Positions 50,118-60,175 of a stretch of DNA of 64,000 bases are shown here, piece after piece; position 1 is the stretch's first letter; every line of letters starts with the position of its first letter. The notes beneath the pieces were generated by a model that saw only the letters and a list, made by a program, of their open reading frames with translations, did not search any database and was not told the origin of the DNA. Source of the DNA: JBHJHP01 sp042219825 (GTDB lineage Bacteria; Bacteroidota; Bacteroidia; Bacteroidales; UBA5342); contig NZ_JBHJHQ010000004.1 in assembly GCF_042219825.1 (NCBI RefSeq), forward strand, positions 248,001 to 312,000, given 5' to 3'. A program made the position numbers and the translations under genes.

Positions 50118-52391
50118 GTGAAAGATTTTTTAAAGGAATTAAACAGCGCTCAGAAAGAAGCGGTTATACATACGGATGGACCATCCCTGGTGCTTGCTGG
50201 AGCAGGGTCGGGAAAAACAAGGGTACTAACCTACCGTATTGCTCATCTTTTAAATAATGGTGTAAATCCGGGATCGATACTTGCCCTGACCTTTACTAAT
50301 AAGGCTGCCAGGGAAATGAAGGACCGTATAGCCAGAATTGCCGGATATCAGGTTGCCCGGTATTTATGGATGGGTACCTTTCATTCAATCTTTTCAAGAA
50401 TTCTGCGTAAGGAAAGTGAGATGCTTGGATTTCCTGCTACATTCACTATCTACGATACCTCCGATTCCAAATCATTGATAAAAACCATTGTTAAGGAGCT
50501 GAAGCTGGATGACAAAGTATATAAACCCGGTTACATTCAATCCAGAATATCGCTTGCCAAAAATAATCTTATTACACCTGGTGCTTACGAGTCTAATTCA
50601 CAATTGGTTCAGACCGACGGCATGAACAAAATGCCGCAGATAAGCCTGATTTACAAGATGTATGCAAATCGTTGTAAAAGGGCTGGGGCAATGGATTTCG
50701 ATGATTTATTGTTATATACTAATATTCTGTTCAGGGACCATCCTGATGTGTTGAGAAAATACCAGGATCAGTTCAGGTATGTTTTGGTGGATGAGTATCA
50801 GGATACCAATATGGCGCAATACCTTATTATAAAAAAGCTGTCAGAAGTTCACCGGAATATTTGTGTGGTTGGGGATGATGCCCAGAGCATTTATAGTTTT
50901 AGGGGAGCAAAAGTTGATAATATTCTCAGGTTCCCGAAGGATTTTCCCGGATGCAATGTATATAAGCTGGAACAGAACTATCGATCAACACAAACTATTG
51001 TTTTAGCAGCAAACAGTTTGATAGATAAAAACAAGGATCAGTATAAAAAGAATATATTTTCTGAAAATGATACCGGGAATAAAATATCTTTTATAAATGC
51101 TTACAGCGATGTGGAGGAAGGTGTTTTAGTGGTAAACCGTTTAAATGAATTGCGCCTTCGTGATCATTTCGATTACCAGGATTTCGCGATTCTTTACAGA
51201 ACAAATGCACAGTCCAGAGTATTTGAAGAGGCCTTGAGAAAACGCAATGTTCCATATAAAATTTATGGAGGATTATCTTTTTACCAGCGCAAGGAAATTA
51301 AAGATTTACTGGCTTACTTCAGGCTTATTATTAATCCTTCAGATGATGAAGCCTTGAAGAGAGTGATAAACTTCCCTGCCAGAGGAATAGGAAAAACAAC
51401 CCTGGATAAATTGTCTGAAATGGTTGCGGTTAATCATGAACCAATACTAAAAGTCTGTCTGGATCCGCTCAGGTACAATCTTAATGTTAATTCCGGTACT
51501 GCAAATAAGCTGACCCGGTTTGGAAATCTGATTGTTCAGATGAGAACAATTTCCGAGGAAGGCAATGCCTACGAACTGGCATATGAGGTAGCGTATAAAT
51601 CAGGATTGGTTAAAGAATTAAAATCAGATAATTCACCAGAGAATGTTAGCCGGCTTGAAAACATTGAGGAACTTCTGAATGCAATCCGGGATTTTGCCGA
51701 TTCTGCCAGAGAAGAAGGAAGTCCGGACGGGATAGAACATTTTCTGCAGGAGGTTTCCCTGTTAACTGATCAGGATAATGAAAAAGAGGAAGACCGGAAT
51801 AAAGTAACCCTGATGACTGTACACGCGTCAAAAGGTCTTGAATTTAAAAATGTATTTGTTACCGGACTGGAAGAAGAGCTTTTCCCCTCGGCCAAAGCTA
51901 TGGATAATCCAAAGGATATGGAAGAAGAGCGACGTTTATTTTATGTTGCAGTAACAAGAGCCGAAGTTAACTGTACTGTTTCGTTTGCGAAGTCGCGTTA
52001 CCGTTTTGGAACACCTGTTTTTTGTAAACCGAGCCGTTTTTTAAGAGATATTGATCTGGAATTTTATGATAATCCACAATCTGTTGGCCTGCTGTTGGGG
52101 AATGGTTTAGTAAATCGAGCCAATAAGGACAGGCAAGGTTTTGTGAACAGGAAGAAGACAGAATCTGCAAGTACACGGTTTAAGAGACCTGAAAGAAACA
52201 CTCCGGTAAGGGACACGTCTGATTTTAAACCGGATCCTGCTGAAAATATCAAGGCAGGAGATACGGTAGAGCATATAAGATTCGGTAAAGGAAAAGTTAT
52301 TACTTTACAGGGTGAAAAAGCCATCGTTGACTTTGAAACTGCCGGAAAAAAAACCTTGCTACTTAAATTTGCAAGGTTAAAAATATTGTAA
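50118..52391 (+). CDS. uvrD: ATP-dependent 3'-5' DNA helicase, UvrD/PcrA type
   Basis: A 757-aa SF1A helicase for repair and replication-fork clearing. Motifs: Q motif LNSAQKEAV, Walker A LAGAGSGKT (about 26-34), Ia TFTNKAAREMKDR, II VDEYQDTN, III VGDDAQSIYSFRGA, IV LEQNYRS, V VTLMTVHASKGLEF and VI RRLFYVAVTRAE. The C-terminal tail (from about 690) ends with the RNA-polymerase-binding-type Tudor segment DTVEHIRFGKGKVITLQGEKAIVDF. The start is GTG at 50118, supported by the promoter just upstream. Confidence 0.94.
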   Translation: MKDFLKELNSAQKEAVIHTDGPSLVLAGAGSGKTRVLTYRIAHLLNNGVNPGSILALTFTNKAAREMKDRIARIAGYQVARYLWMGTFHSIFSRILRKESEMLGFPATFTIYDTSDSKSLIKTIVKELKLDDKVYKPGYIQSRISLAKNNLITPGAYESNSQLVQTDGMNKMPQISLIYKMYANRCKRAGAMDFDDLLLYTNILFRDHPDVLRKYQDQFRYVLVDEYQDTNMAQYLIIKKLSEVHRNICVVGDDAQSIYSFRGAKVDNILRFPKDFPGCNVYKLEQNYRSTQTIVLAANSLIDKNKDQYKKNIFSENDTGNKISFINAYSDVEEGVLVVNRLNELRLRDHFDYQDFAILYRTNAQSRVFEEALRKRNVPYKIYGGLSFYQRKEIKDLLAYFRLIINPSDDEALKRVINFPARGIGKTTLDKLSEMVAVNHEPILKVCLDPLRYNLNVNSGTANKLTRFGNLIVQMRTISEEGNAYELAYEVAYKSGLVKELKSDNSPENVSRLENIEELLNAIRDFADSAREEGSPDGIEHFLQEVSLLTDQDNEKEEDRNKVTLMTVHASKGLEFKNVFVTGLEEELFPSAKAMDNPKDMEEERRLFYVAVTRAEVNCTVSFAKSRYRFGTPVFCKPSRFLRDIDLEFYDNPQSVGLLLGNGLVNRANKDRQGFVNRKKTESASTRFKRPERNTPVRDTSDFKPDPAENIKAGDTVEHIRFGKGKVITLQGEKAIVDFETAGKKTLLLKFARLKIL

Positions 52392-52407
52392 ATATTTAGA
52401 TCAGTTT

Positions 52408-53853
52408 TTATTTTTTGCCTTTTGTTTTTGGTGCTGATTTGGAAGTTGCCTTCGGTTTCGCTGTACCTTTTACGGTTGTTTTGGTTTTTGTAATTTTCTT
52501 AGCAGATGTTTTTGTTGCAGCACTTTTTGACGTAGTTGTTTTGGTAGCTGCCACAGGTTTTACTTCGTTTCTGACTTCAATTTTAGTCTGAATGGATTTA
52601 AGCTGCTTTTTGGTTTCCTCCAGCTCTTTTTCAAGAGAAGCTATTTTTAATGTTTTTTCATCCATCCCTTTTGTTGCTTCCTTGAGCTGCAGTTCAAAGT
52701 CGCTCAGAACATTCATATAATTCATGAATGCATCGTAAGGTGAGTCGTAAGGATTAAAATAAGCATGAACCTCTCCATCGGAGAAAAACTTGGTACACAT
52801 ATAATAAAAATGGTCGCTGCACTGCAGATATTGCCAGTTCTTTTTCAAAACAAAATCATCTACTTTATCAACCAGATGTTTTAGTTTGTACAATTTATTA
52901 AATGCTTCATCCTGAAGTTCATTCCCAAGCCAGGCCGTAAGATCACGTTCCTCATCAGCCCATGAAATTGGATATGGAACATGAATGGCAGAGATCGGAT
53001 TAAAGGATTTTGCAACCTCAGATGGTGTGGCAAATTTGAATTTATTTTTGATGGCCACTTCAGGTAATGACTTAATAAAGTCAAAAATTCCCGTATCAGC
53101 TTTCTGATGCTCACCAAAGGTTTCATAGTCCATAAAGATGTTGAAAACCTCTTCCTTTTGATCATGAGAATTAATCCATCCAATATACTTGTCAGCGGTT
53201 AATGGATGTTCGCTCCAGGCAGAATTTGAAAACCTGAACGCTATATCGTCACTAAGTTTATAATTTCTGAGTAAAACTTTAAGTTTTGGATTCAGACTAT
53301 TGCAGTACATGAAATTGGGACTTTTCCAACCCAAAACATGCTTTGCACCTTCTGTTAGCATTGCCTTAAAACCCAGCTCAGAAATAGTCAGTCCCATTTC
53401 ATCGGAATAAATGAGCTCAGTGTTTCTGAAAACTGTAGGTTTTTGCCCGAATAATTCTTCAATCTTTTCACTGTGCTTTTCAATCTGTTGTTTGAAACCA
53501 CTTTTTGTTTTTAAAGCTGCCAGAGAATGGGCATATGTCTCAGCTAAAAATTCAACCTGACCTGTGGCTGCCAATTCCTTAAAACTTTCTAAAACTTCAG
53601 GAGCATAAAGTTCAAAATGCTCCAGTGCAAGCCCCGAGATGGAATAGGCAACTTTAAATGCACCTTTGTGTTTTTTTATCAGACTTAGAATCAGTTTGTT
53701 TGCTGGAAGATATGAGTTGTAGGCAACTTTTGTTGTTATAGATTCATTCGTATAATCATCGTAATAATAATGATCGTTGCCAATATCAAAAAAACGATAC
53801 CTTTTTAGTCTGAAAGGTTGATGAACCTGGAAATAGAAACAAATCGTTTTCAT
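52408..53853 (-). CDS. GH57 alpha-amylase-type hydrolase with a Lys/Thr-rich C-terminal tail
   Basis: A 481-aa enzyme. The GH57 domain (1 to about 390) has the N-terminal YFQVHQPFRL, the nucleophile Glu146 (FRNTELIYSDEMG) and acid/base Asp242 (IFMDYETFGEHQ). A coiled coil follows (about 380-420, LEKELEETKKQLKSIQTKIE) and then a roughly 55-residue tail of Lys, Thr, Ala and Ser (TSAKKITKTKTTVKGTAKP) like histone H1 or other basic tails. Third gene of a glycogen cluster after the debranching enzyme and GT4 (6-bp gap). Role: cleavage or rearrangement of alpha-glucan. No signal peptide, so cytosolic. Confidence 0.9.
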   Translation of the reverse strand: MKTICFYFQVHQPFRLKRYRFFDIGNDHYYYDDYTNESITTKVAYNSYLPANKLILSLIKKHKGAFKVAYSISGLALEHFELYAPEVLESFKELAATGQVEFLAETYAHSLAALKTKSGFKQQIEKHSEKIEELFGQKPTVFRNTELIYSDEMGLTISELGFKAMLTEGAKHVLGWKSPNFMYCNSLNPKLKVLLRNYKLSDDIAFRFSNSAWSEHPLTADKYIGWINSHDQKEEVFNIFMDYETFGEHQKADTGIFDFIKSLPEVAIKNKFKFATPSEVAKSFNPISAIHVPYPISWADEERDLTAWLGNELQDEAFNKLYKLKHLVDKVDDFVLKKNWQYLQCSDHFYYMCTKFFSDGEVHAYFNPYDSPYDAFMNYMNVLSDFELQLKEATKGMDEKTLKIASLEKELEETKKQLKSIQTKIEVRNEVKPVAATKTTTSKSAATKTSAKKITKTKTTVKGTAKPKATSKSAPKTKGKK

Positions 53854-53859
53854 AAAGGA

Positions 53860-55152
53860 TTATTTTGGACTGTAAACTGAGTTATATACTTCTCTAACCT
53901 TAAGGGCTGCATTTTCCCATTTAAGGTTATCCACTTCAATCCGCCCCATTTTTTTAAACATAGAACTTAAAGCAGGATAATTTAGTAACCCGTATATCAT
54001 GTCGGCTGTCGCGTCAATGTCCCAGTAGTCAACTTTAAATGCATGAGTTAAAATCTCAGCAACACCGGATTGTTTGGAAATAATTACGGGAACATTGGAT
54101 TGCATTGCTTCAAGAGGTGATATACCAAAGGGCTCAGAAACGGATGGCATTATATATACGTCACTAACCTTAAGCATTTCAAACACCTGATCCCCTTTAA
54201 GAAATCCGGTAAAATGAAACCTGTCAGCGATTTTTCGTGATGCTGCCATCGAGATCATTTTTCTCATCATATCGCCGGAACCTGCCATTACAAACCGCAC
54301 GTTACTCATTTTTTGTAAAACTCTGTAAGCTGCTTCAACAAAATATTCCGGGCCTTTCTGCATGGTGATCCTGCCTAAAAAGGTAACCACCTTATCATCT
54401 ATGCCTTTCTTGATTTTTAGTTTATCGAGATTGCTTATCGGTTCTACGGCATTGTAAACGGTCGTAACTTTTGCCGGGTCAATAAAGTATTTTTCTATAA
54501 CGGTGTTTCGGGTCAGATTACTTACCGAAATAATTTTGTCAGCATAATCCAGCCCCTCTTTTTCCATTCTGTAAACCTCCGGGTTCACATTTCCACGGCT
54601 GCGGTCAAAATCTGTGGCATGAACATGCAGAACAAGTGGTTTTCCGGAAACCCTTTTCGCAGCCATTCCTGCAGGATATGCCAGCCAGTCGTGGGCATGG
54701 ATCACGTCAAAATCATAGTCTCTGGCAATAACTTCAGCAACAAGCGAGTAGTTGTAAATTTCTTCTAAAAGATTGGCTCCGTAAGTCCCGCTGAAATCAA
54801 TCGTACCGTCATCTTTAGTCTGGACTGTTTTATATTCTGTCGACACATTATAGTCAAGTAACTTCCAATATTCTTCCGGATCAACATAAGGTACAATTCT
54901 TGAAGAAACTTCCAGATATTCAATTCGGGTATTGTTTTCTTTTAACTCAACTTTTGTTTTGGTTATAGGAATCTTATTGGCACCAATCAGGCTCATGCGT
55001 GAGGTGTCTTCGTCGCCATAGGCTTTTGGAACAACAAAGATTATATCAAGGTCTTTTTGTGCAGAGAGTCCCCTTGTTAATCCATAGCTTGCTGTTCCCA
55101 GTCCGCCAGATATATGAGGTGGAAATTCCCACCCAAACATGAGTACCTTCAT
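53860..55152 (-). CDS. GT4-family glycosyltransferase, glycogen-synthase-like
   Basis: A 430-aa GT-B enzyme starting MKVLMFGWEFPPHISGGLGTAS, the ADP/UDP-glucose-binding loop of the glycogen synthase group. HAHDWLAYPAG, VTFLGRITMQKGPEYFVEAA and the nucleotide-sugar-site E-x7-E in PSVSEPFGISPLEAMQ are present. It likely elongates alpha-1,4-glucan. Its ATG overlaps the stop of the debranching enzyme (ATGA) and it ends 6 bp before GH57, so the three are one operon. Confidence 0.9.
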   Translation of the reverse strand: MKVLMFGWEFPPHISGGLGTASYGLTRGLSAQKDLDIIFVVPKAYGDEDTSRMSLIGANKIPITKTKVELKENNTRIEYLEVSSRIVPYVDPEEYWKLLDYNVSTEYKTVQTKDDGTIDFSGTYGANLLEEIYNYSLVAEVIARDYDFDVIHAHDWLAYPAGMAAKRVSGKPLVLHVHATDFDRSRGNVNPEVYRMEKEGLDYADKIISVSNLTRNTVIEKYFIDPAKVTTVYNAVEPISNLDKLKIKKGIDDKVVTFLGRITMQKGPEYFVEAAYRVLQKMSNVRFVMAGSGDMMRKMISMAASRKIADRFHFTGFLKGDQVFEMLKVSDVYIMPSVSEPFGISPLEAMQSNVPVIISKQSGVAEILTHAFKVDYWDIDATADMIYGLLNYPALSSMFKKMGRIEVDNLKWENAALKVREVYNSVYSPK

Positions 55153-57098
55153 AAAGTATTATTTTTTTCTAAATCCTGTAATTTCAATGCAATTCTCAGC
55201 AGTTCAGCCACATTAATCGCTGAAGAAATAGCGCCGTGTCCTTCATGGGGTGGGTTGCCATTATAATATTCTGATATTGAACCGATACAGTTATGGGTCA
55301 TTTCAACATCAAATTCATCAAGTAAAGTCTGAAGATAATGCACCCCGCTATTCTTGTATATTTTTAAATATGCATCGGTAAAAGATCCCAGTAGCCATGG
55401 CCAAACTGAACCGTTAAAGTAATATTTGTCCCTGAAATGCTGGTTGCCATGAAGATCACCAACAAAATCAGGTTCCCTCGGTGAGAGTGACCGTAACCCA
55501 CGTGGAGTTAACAAATTCTTTTCAATAACATCCAGTACTTTTTTCTGAAGATCTTTTTCTATGGGTGAATAATCAAGTGAAACAGCAAAAAGCATGTTCG
55601 GTCTGATAATTCTGCATTTATAATTATTGGCCGGATCAACAAAGTCATACAAAGCAGTACTGTCTCCGTTTTTAAATATCCCTAAAAAGCTCTTTTCAAC
55701 TTTTGCTATAATTTCTTTAATCAGCTTTTTCTGTTTGCATTTTGGCGAACAGTTATCTCTGTAATAACATAATGCATTATACCATAGTGCGTTGGCTTCT
55801 ATGAGATAACCACTTCTGTATACAGATGGTTTGCCTTCAGAAACAGCGTTCATCCAGGAGCCGGGAATGTCTTGTCCATCAACATATAGTAAGCCGTTAT
55901 CGTGTAAGCTAAGTCGATTGACATTACCATCAATAATATATTTTATTGCTTTACCATATACAGCTTCGTAATTACTGAATTCCAGTCCGATAGTTCCTGT
56001 AAGTTTTTGGAGTGACCAGGCAGCCCAAAGCAATACATCAGGGGCATCATAATCCTGAATGCCCGGAGGTATAATATGTTTGTCGAGGTAAAGATTCATA
56101 TCAGAAATAATATTCTTAAATGTATTTCTGAATGGTTGTGTGCCTCCTATGGATAAAGATAATCCGGGCAAAGCTATAAATGTATCCCTGCCGCGTATCG
56201 GAAGCCATGGATAACCAGCTTTAATATCTGCTCTGTTTTCTTTATAGACAATAAACTGGTGAGCTGAATTTTTCAAACAATTAATAAAATTATTTCTCGG
56301 TGACCTGTTTTTAACTTCAGCATTAAATTTCTGCTTTAACCCTTTAGTGTTTATTTCACTTGTTCCGGCAGAAAATATTATGCTTTCTCCCTTTTTAATT
56401 GGTAGCTCAAAAAATCCTGGAGAGAACAAATCCTCTTTGAAATCATATCCACGTTCCTGTTCTTTTCTGTATTCAACTCCATAATACCAATGAGGTACAG
56501 CTACATATTCTACGGTTTTTGAAAATTGCATCGCAAGCTCGGGATAACCATCGTACATGCTTGTGGCTATACCGTTTTCAATGATCCTGTGGTTGTGATT
56601 GACATTCATGTTAGAACCGCTTAGGGCGTGGTAATTTCTGAATGCCAGCAGAGGTTTGAATTTCATGATGACAGGCGAATGTGCATCTACTAAGGTATAA
56701 CGCAGCAAAACCCGGTCTTCTCCAGAAATAAATACCTTCTCTTTTGTAAGAATAACACCTCCAACCCGGTAGGTTACTTTCGGAATTGTTTCACATTCAA
56801 ATTCACGGATATATTTATGACCTTTAGGAGAATAGTGCTCATTGTCGAATTTATGCAGTGCGAGATTAAATTCGGATTCGTGTTGAACCACAGTTTCATC
56901 TAATGATGAAAGCAATACGTGTGGGTCGTTATCAAGTTCCGGAACCGGGCAAACCAGTAACCCATGATATTTCCTGGTGTTGCAGGCACTTATTGTTGAA
57001 CAACTGTATGCACCTGTTCGGCTCGTTCTTAATAGTTCTTTGTCTAATGAGATTTCAAGATTTATGAGGTCTTGTTTCTCGAATTGGAGATAACTCAT
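55149..57098 (-). CDS. Glycogen debranching enzyme (amylo-alpha-1,6-glucosidase, GH133 type)
   Basis: A 649-aa cytosolic protein. The N-terminal GDE_N domain (about 20-230) shows TRKYHGLLVCPVP and EFECETIPKVTYRV; the C-terminal (alpha/alpha)6 barrel (about 275-640) has AGYPWLPIRGRDTFIALPGLSL with the catalytic-type Asp, GIQDYDAPDVLLWAAW, SVYRSGYLIEANALWYNAL, FNGSVWPWLLG and ISEYYNGNPPHEGHGAISSAINVAELLR. It removes alpha-1,6 branches from glycogen. First gene of the glycogen operon, 50 bp after murF, with which it may be co-transcribed. Confidence 0.92.
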   Translation of the reverse strand: MSYLQFEKQDLINLEISLDKELLRTSRTGAYSCSTISACNTRKYHGLLVCPVPELDNDPHVLLSSLDETVVQHESEFNLALHKFDNEHYSPKGHKYIREFECETIPKVTYRVGGVILTKEKVFISGEDRVLLRYTLVDAHSPVIMKFKPLLAFRNYHALSGSNMNVNHNHRIIENGIATSMYDGYPELAMQFSKTVEYVAVPHWYYGVEYRKEQERGYDFKEDLFSPGFFELPIKKGESIIFSAGTSEINTKGLKQKFNAEVKNRSPRNNFINCLKNSAHQFIVYKENRADIKAGYPWLPIRGRDTFIALPGLSLSIGGTQPFRNTFKNIISDMNLYLDKHIIPPGIQDYDAPDVLLWAAWSLQKLTGTIGLEFSNYEAVYGKAIKYIIDGNVNRLSLHDNGLLYVDGQDIPGSWMNAVSEGKPSVYRSGYLIEANALWYNALCYYRDNCSPKCKQKKLIKEIIAKVEKSFLGIFKNGDSTALYDFVDPANNYKCRIIRPNMLFAVSLDYSPIEKDLQKKVLDVIEKNLLTPRGLRSLSPREPDFVGDLHGNQHFRDKYYFNGSVWPWLLGSFTDAYLKIYKNSGVHYLQTLLDEFDVEMTHNCIGSISEYYNGNPPHEGHGAISSAINVAELLRIALKLQDLEKNNTL

Positions 57099-57148
57099 TG
57101 TTTTAATATTTTACGCTCCTTAAATATAATAGATTTTTTGCAAGATAC

Positions 57149-58444
57149 CTATAACTCTGTTAACAGGATTTCTAATTTCATGCTCCTTGAACCTTTTAGC
57201 AAAATGTAAGAATTTGTAATGGGTTTTAAAGCAATTTGTTCCAACGCCACTTCTGTCGTAGGATAAAACTCAATCTGGGGATATTTATCATTAAATTTTG
57301 TAAAAACTTCACCGATGCAAATTAAGCGAGAAAAAAGTTTTCTTTCAAACAAATTTAAAATTGTTTTATGCTCTTTTTCAGCAAATTCACCAAGCTCTTT
57401 CATATCGCCTATTATAGCAACTTTATTACTAAATCCTGATGACTGAAATTCAGTTATAGCTGCAGCCATACTGGTAGGGTTAGCATTATACATGTCGAGA
57501 ATAAGTGTGTTTTTCTGCGTTTTAAGTACCTGTGAACGATTATTTGTTGGTTGATAATTTTTAATAGCATTAATAATTTTATCATCTGAAACGCCAAAAA
57601 AAATACCAATACATACAGCTGCCTGAATATTTTCCAGATTATATTTTCCAATAAGATTTGTTCTCACAATTTCATTCGACTCTGATTTTTTATAAATTAA
57701 TTCCAGTAAAGGCGAACTTTGTTCTGGATTAACTTTAACTTTTTCCATTCCGTAAAGAATTCTTTCGATCCCCTCAGATAGACGCATTAATAGTTCATTG
57801 GTCTGATTAACAAACAGTTTTCCATGTTTTGAACGAATGAAACCGAAAAGTTCGTTTTTAGTCCTGATAACAATTTCGTAAGATCCGAAACCTTCAAGAT
57901 GTGCTTTCCCAATGTTAGTAATTATTCCGTAGTCCGGTTCTGCAATTTTGCTTAATTCACCTATTTCTCCAGGATGATTGGCTCCCATTTCAATGATTGC
58001 CATCTCGTGTTTGCTGGTAAGTTGAAGAAGCGTAAGGGGAACCCCAATATGGTTATTAAAATTACCTTTTGTGAAGTGTGTGTTAAATTTTTGTGAAAGT
58101 ACACTGGATATTAATTCCTTAGTCGTTGTTTTTCCATTTGTACCCGTAATGCCTATCACGGGAATGGTAAATTTTCTTCTGTGAAAATTAGCTAACTTCT
58201 GTAAGGATACAAGCACATTGCTGACCAATATATGTCTACCATCTTCTATATAAAATTCTTCTTCATCGATAACTGCAATACTGCATCCATTTTCCAATGC
58301 GTTCAGAGCAAAGCAGTTGCCGTTGAAATTATCTCCCTTTAATGCAAAGAAAATACTGCCCCGGGGACAATCCCTACTATCAGTGGTAATTACAGGATTA
58401 GTGGAGTACAGGTTATAAAGTGTCTCTATTCCGGGATTAATCAT
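57149..58444 (-). CDS. murF: UDP-N-acetylmuramoyl-tripeptide--D-alanyl-D-alanine ligase
   Basis: Adds D-Ala-D-Ala to the peptidoglycan precursor in the cytosol. 431 aa: N-terminal TDSRDCPRGSIFFALKGDNFNG, P-loop GTNGKTTT (101-108), FNNHIGVPLTLL, MGANHPGEI, TNIGKAHLEGFGS, the carbamylated-Lys region and C-terminal LDMYNANPTSMAAAI and KGSRSMKLE. It lies directly downstream of gldJ as in gliding Flavobacteriia, separated by a terminator-like hairpin. Confidence 0.95.
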   Translation of the reverse strand: MINPGIETLYNLYSTNPVITTDSRDCPRGSIFFALKGDNFNGNCFALNALENGCSIAVIDEEEFYIEDGRHILVSNVLVSLQKLANFHRRKFTIPVIGITGTNGKTTTKELISSVLSQKFNTHFTKGNFNNHIGVPLTLLQLTSKHEMAIIEMGANHPGEIGELSKIAEPDYGIITNIGKAHLEGFGSYEIVIRTKNELFGFIRSKHGKLFVNQTNELLMRLSEGIERILYGMEKVKVNPEQSSPLLELIYKKSESNEIVRTNLIGKYNLENIQAAVCIGIFFGVSDDKIINAIKNYQPTNNRSQVLKTQKNTLILDMYNANPTSMAAAITEFQSSGFSNKVAIIGDMKELGEFAEKEHKTILNLFERKLFSRLICIGEVFTKFNDKYPQIEFYPTTEVALEQIALKPITNSYILLKGSRSMKLEILLTEL

Positions 58445-58455
58445 ATACCATCAAT

Positions 58456-58482
58456 AAAAAACCCCGGCAAAAGCCAGGGTTT
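58456..58482 (-). terminator. Terminator-like hairpin between gldJ and murF
   Basis: Minus-strand stem AAACCCTGGC / GCCGGGGTTT (58482-58473 with 58468-58459, one G-T pair, loop TTTT), followed by TTTTT. It begins 7 bp after the gldJ stop. Confidence 0.75.
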
Positions 58483-58489
58483 AAATGTT

Positions 58490-59980
58490 TTACATATCTG
58501 TTCCTAAATAAGTCATTGCGCATCGGAATCCCAAATCGTCCCTGGCCTTACCCTGATCGAGGAAACGCCGATTTGCAGGTTGCAACCAGTATGGCCTGTC
58601 TCTCCATCCTCCACCTTTAAATACCCTTACATCGTTTGATACTCTGGATGCAAGAACTTTTTCTTCATTGGTTGTTCCGCCATACATTTTGTCGGTTGCC
58701 TTTTCCGGTGATAACTGAGCTGTCCAGTCTTCAAGATGTGAGGCAGGATCACCATCTTTGGCATTTCTTACATCATTCAAACTATCAAGAAGAACGTATT
58801 TTACTCTTCCCAGTGAATCGGATGCAGGTATTTTAACCATATTACCATCGATGTTTTTATATTCCCATTCAATTTCCTTGAATTCGTTACCACGGTATGG
58901 GTTATATTCTTCTACAAATTTATAGCTCTGTGTTCTGTATACATCTGCAACCCACTCGTTTACATTTCCGGCCATATTGAACAATCCGTAATCGTTAGGC
59001 TGGAAATAGTCAACCGGTGCAGTGGCTGTAAAGCCATCATTTGGCCGGCTTGCCATACCACCCATGTCACCACGGCCACGTGCGAAGTTTGCAAGCATCA
59101 GACCTCTGAACTCTTTTGCAGGATTTCTAAGACTATGACCATCCCAGGGATAGATCCTTCTTTGTCCGTAGTTTTCTTCTCCTTCGATACCAATCATGCC
59201 ATATGCAGCGTATTCCCATTCTGCTTCAAAAGGAAGCCTGTATTCTGGTAAGAGATGACCTTCGTCCCAGTTCGTTTTGGTAACTGAATTTCCTTTTCTG
59301 TCAGCTGGTCTGTAGGTTGTATTGAAAAGATATTTTGAAGTGTTAAATACCATATTATTGATGGAGTCCTGACTGGTCATTGATTTTATTGTTGCAAAAT
59401 CCGGTAATGAAAGGTAGCCACGATCTGCCAGAATCTTTTCATTCACTCTGTCTGTTCTCCATCGACAGAATTCATCGGCCTGTTCCCAGCTCACGCCAAC
59501 AACAGGGTAGTTATTATACGCCACATGCCTGAAATAACCTGCTACATAAGGTTCGTTAAAGGCTAATTCCCTTCTCCATACTGTTGTGTCAGGTAAAGCC
59601 TTCTCTGCTACACCCGGCATATTATGATAAACAACACTTAACCAATGAAGGTATTCTCTCCACTGCAGATTACTGATTTCAAACTGGTCCATATAAAAGC
59701 TGGAAACAGTTACCCGTCTTGGCATATTATTCGCATCAGTTAAAACCTCCCCTGAAATACGTCCCATGGTAAATGTACCGCCCTTAATATATATCATGCC
59801 CGGAGGCATAACGCGGTTGTTGTAAAACTGGCGCTCGTCAGTTACTTCGAAACCTCCATATTTATCATCGTTATAAACCCAGCCCGTAGTTCCGGATTCA
59901 TTTTTACCTCCTGAACCTGCTCCGCAAGAAGAGAGTACAGTAGCAATAATGGTATAATACAAAATGGTCTTCAGCTTCAT
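58490..59980 (-). CDS. gldJ: Type IX secretion/gliding lipoprotein GldJ
   Basis: A 496-aa outer-membrane-associated lipoprotein (VLSSCGAGSG, Cys19) with the FGE/sulfatase-modifying fold shared by GldJ and GldK. The TGW-x-YNDDKYGGF opening, PPGMIYIKGGTFTMGR, YMDQFEISNLQWREYLHWL, YPVVGVSWEQADEFCRWRTDRVNE and the C-terminal GGGWRDRPYWLQPANRRFL...LGFRCA fit GldJ best, and the gldJ-murF order agrees. It stabilises GldK and the secretion machinery; the FGE active-site cysteines are not expected to act. Its presence predicts a type IX system elsewhere in the genome. Confidence 0.88.
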   Translation of the reverse strand: MKLKTILYYTIIATVLSSCGAGSGGKNESGTTGWVYNDDKYGGFEVTDERQFYNNRVMPPGMIYIKGGTFTMGRISGEVLTDANNMPRRVTVSSFYMDQFEISNLQWREYLHWLSVVYHNMPGVAEKALPDTTVWRRELAFNEPYVAGYFRHVAYNNYPVVGVSWEQADEFCRWRTDRVNEKILADRGYLSLPDFATIKSMTSQDSINNMVFNTSKYLFNTTYRPADRKGNSVTKTNWDEGHLLPEYRLPFEAEWEYAAYGMIGIEGEENYGQRRIYPWDGHSLRNPAKEFRGLMLANFARGRGDMGGMASRPNDGFTATAPVDYFQPNDYGLFNMAGNVNEWVADVYRTQSYKFVEEYNPYRGNEFKEIEWEYKNIDGNMVKIPASDSLGRVKYVLLDSLNDVRNAKDGDPASHLEDWTAQLSPEKATDKMYGGTTNEEKVLASRVSNDVRVFKGGGWRDRPYWLQPANRRFLDQGKARDDLGFRCAMTYLGTDM

Positions 59981-60011
59981 AGCTTTATAAAAATTATGTA
60001 TCTAATCGTTG

Positions 60012-60019
60012 CAAATATA
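60012..60019 (-). promoter_or_regulatory. -7 box upstream of gldJ
   Basis: Minus-strand TATATTTG, 32 nt upstream of the gldJ ATG. No -33 box at the usual distance (the nearest CAAA complement is 11 nt away). Confidence 0.35.
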
Positions 60020-60141
60020 ACTATTTAAACCAAACCTTATTGTTTAAAGAATTATTTTTTTAATAATTTATTTACAAACACAATGTTAAAGTTTAATTTT
60101 TTTAGACTTTAATTAATGTTTCCTACTTTCATTAAAACACC

Positions 60142-60149
60142 TATTTTTG
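60142..60149 (+). promoter_or_regulatory. -7 box upstream of folP
   Basis: TATTTTTG ends 26 nt before the GTG start of folP. Only a weak TTT at the -33 position. Confidence 0.35.
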
Positions 60150-60175
60150 TAAAAAATTATATCAAATTCTGATTT

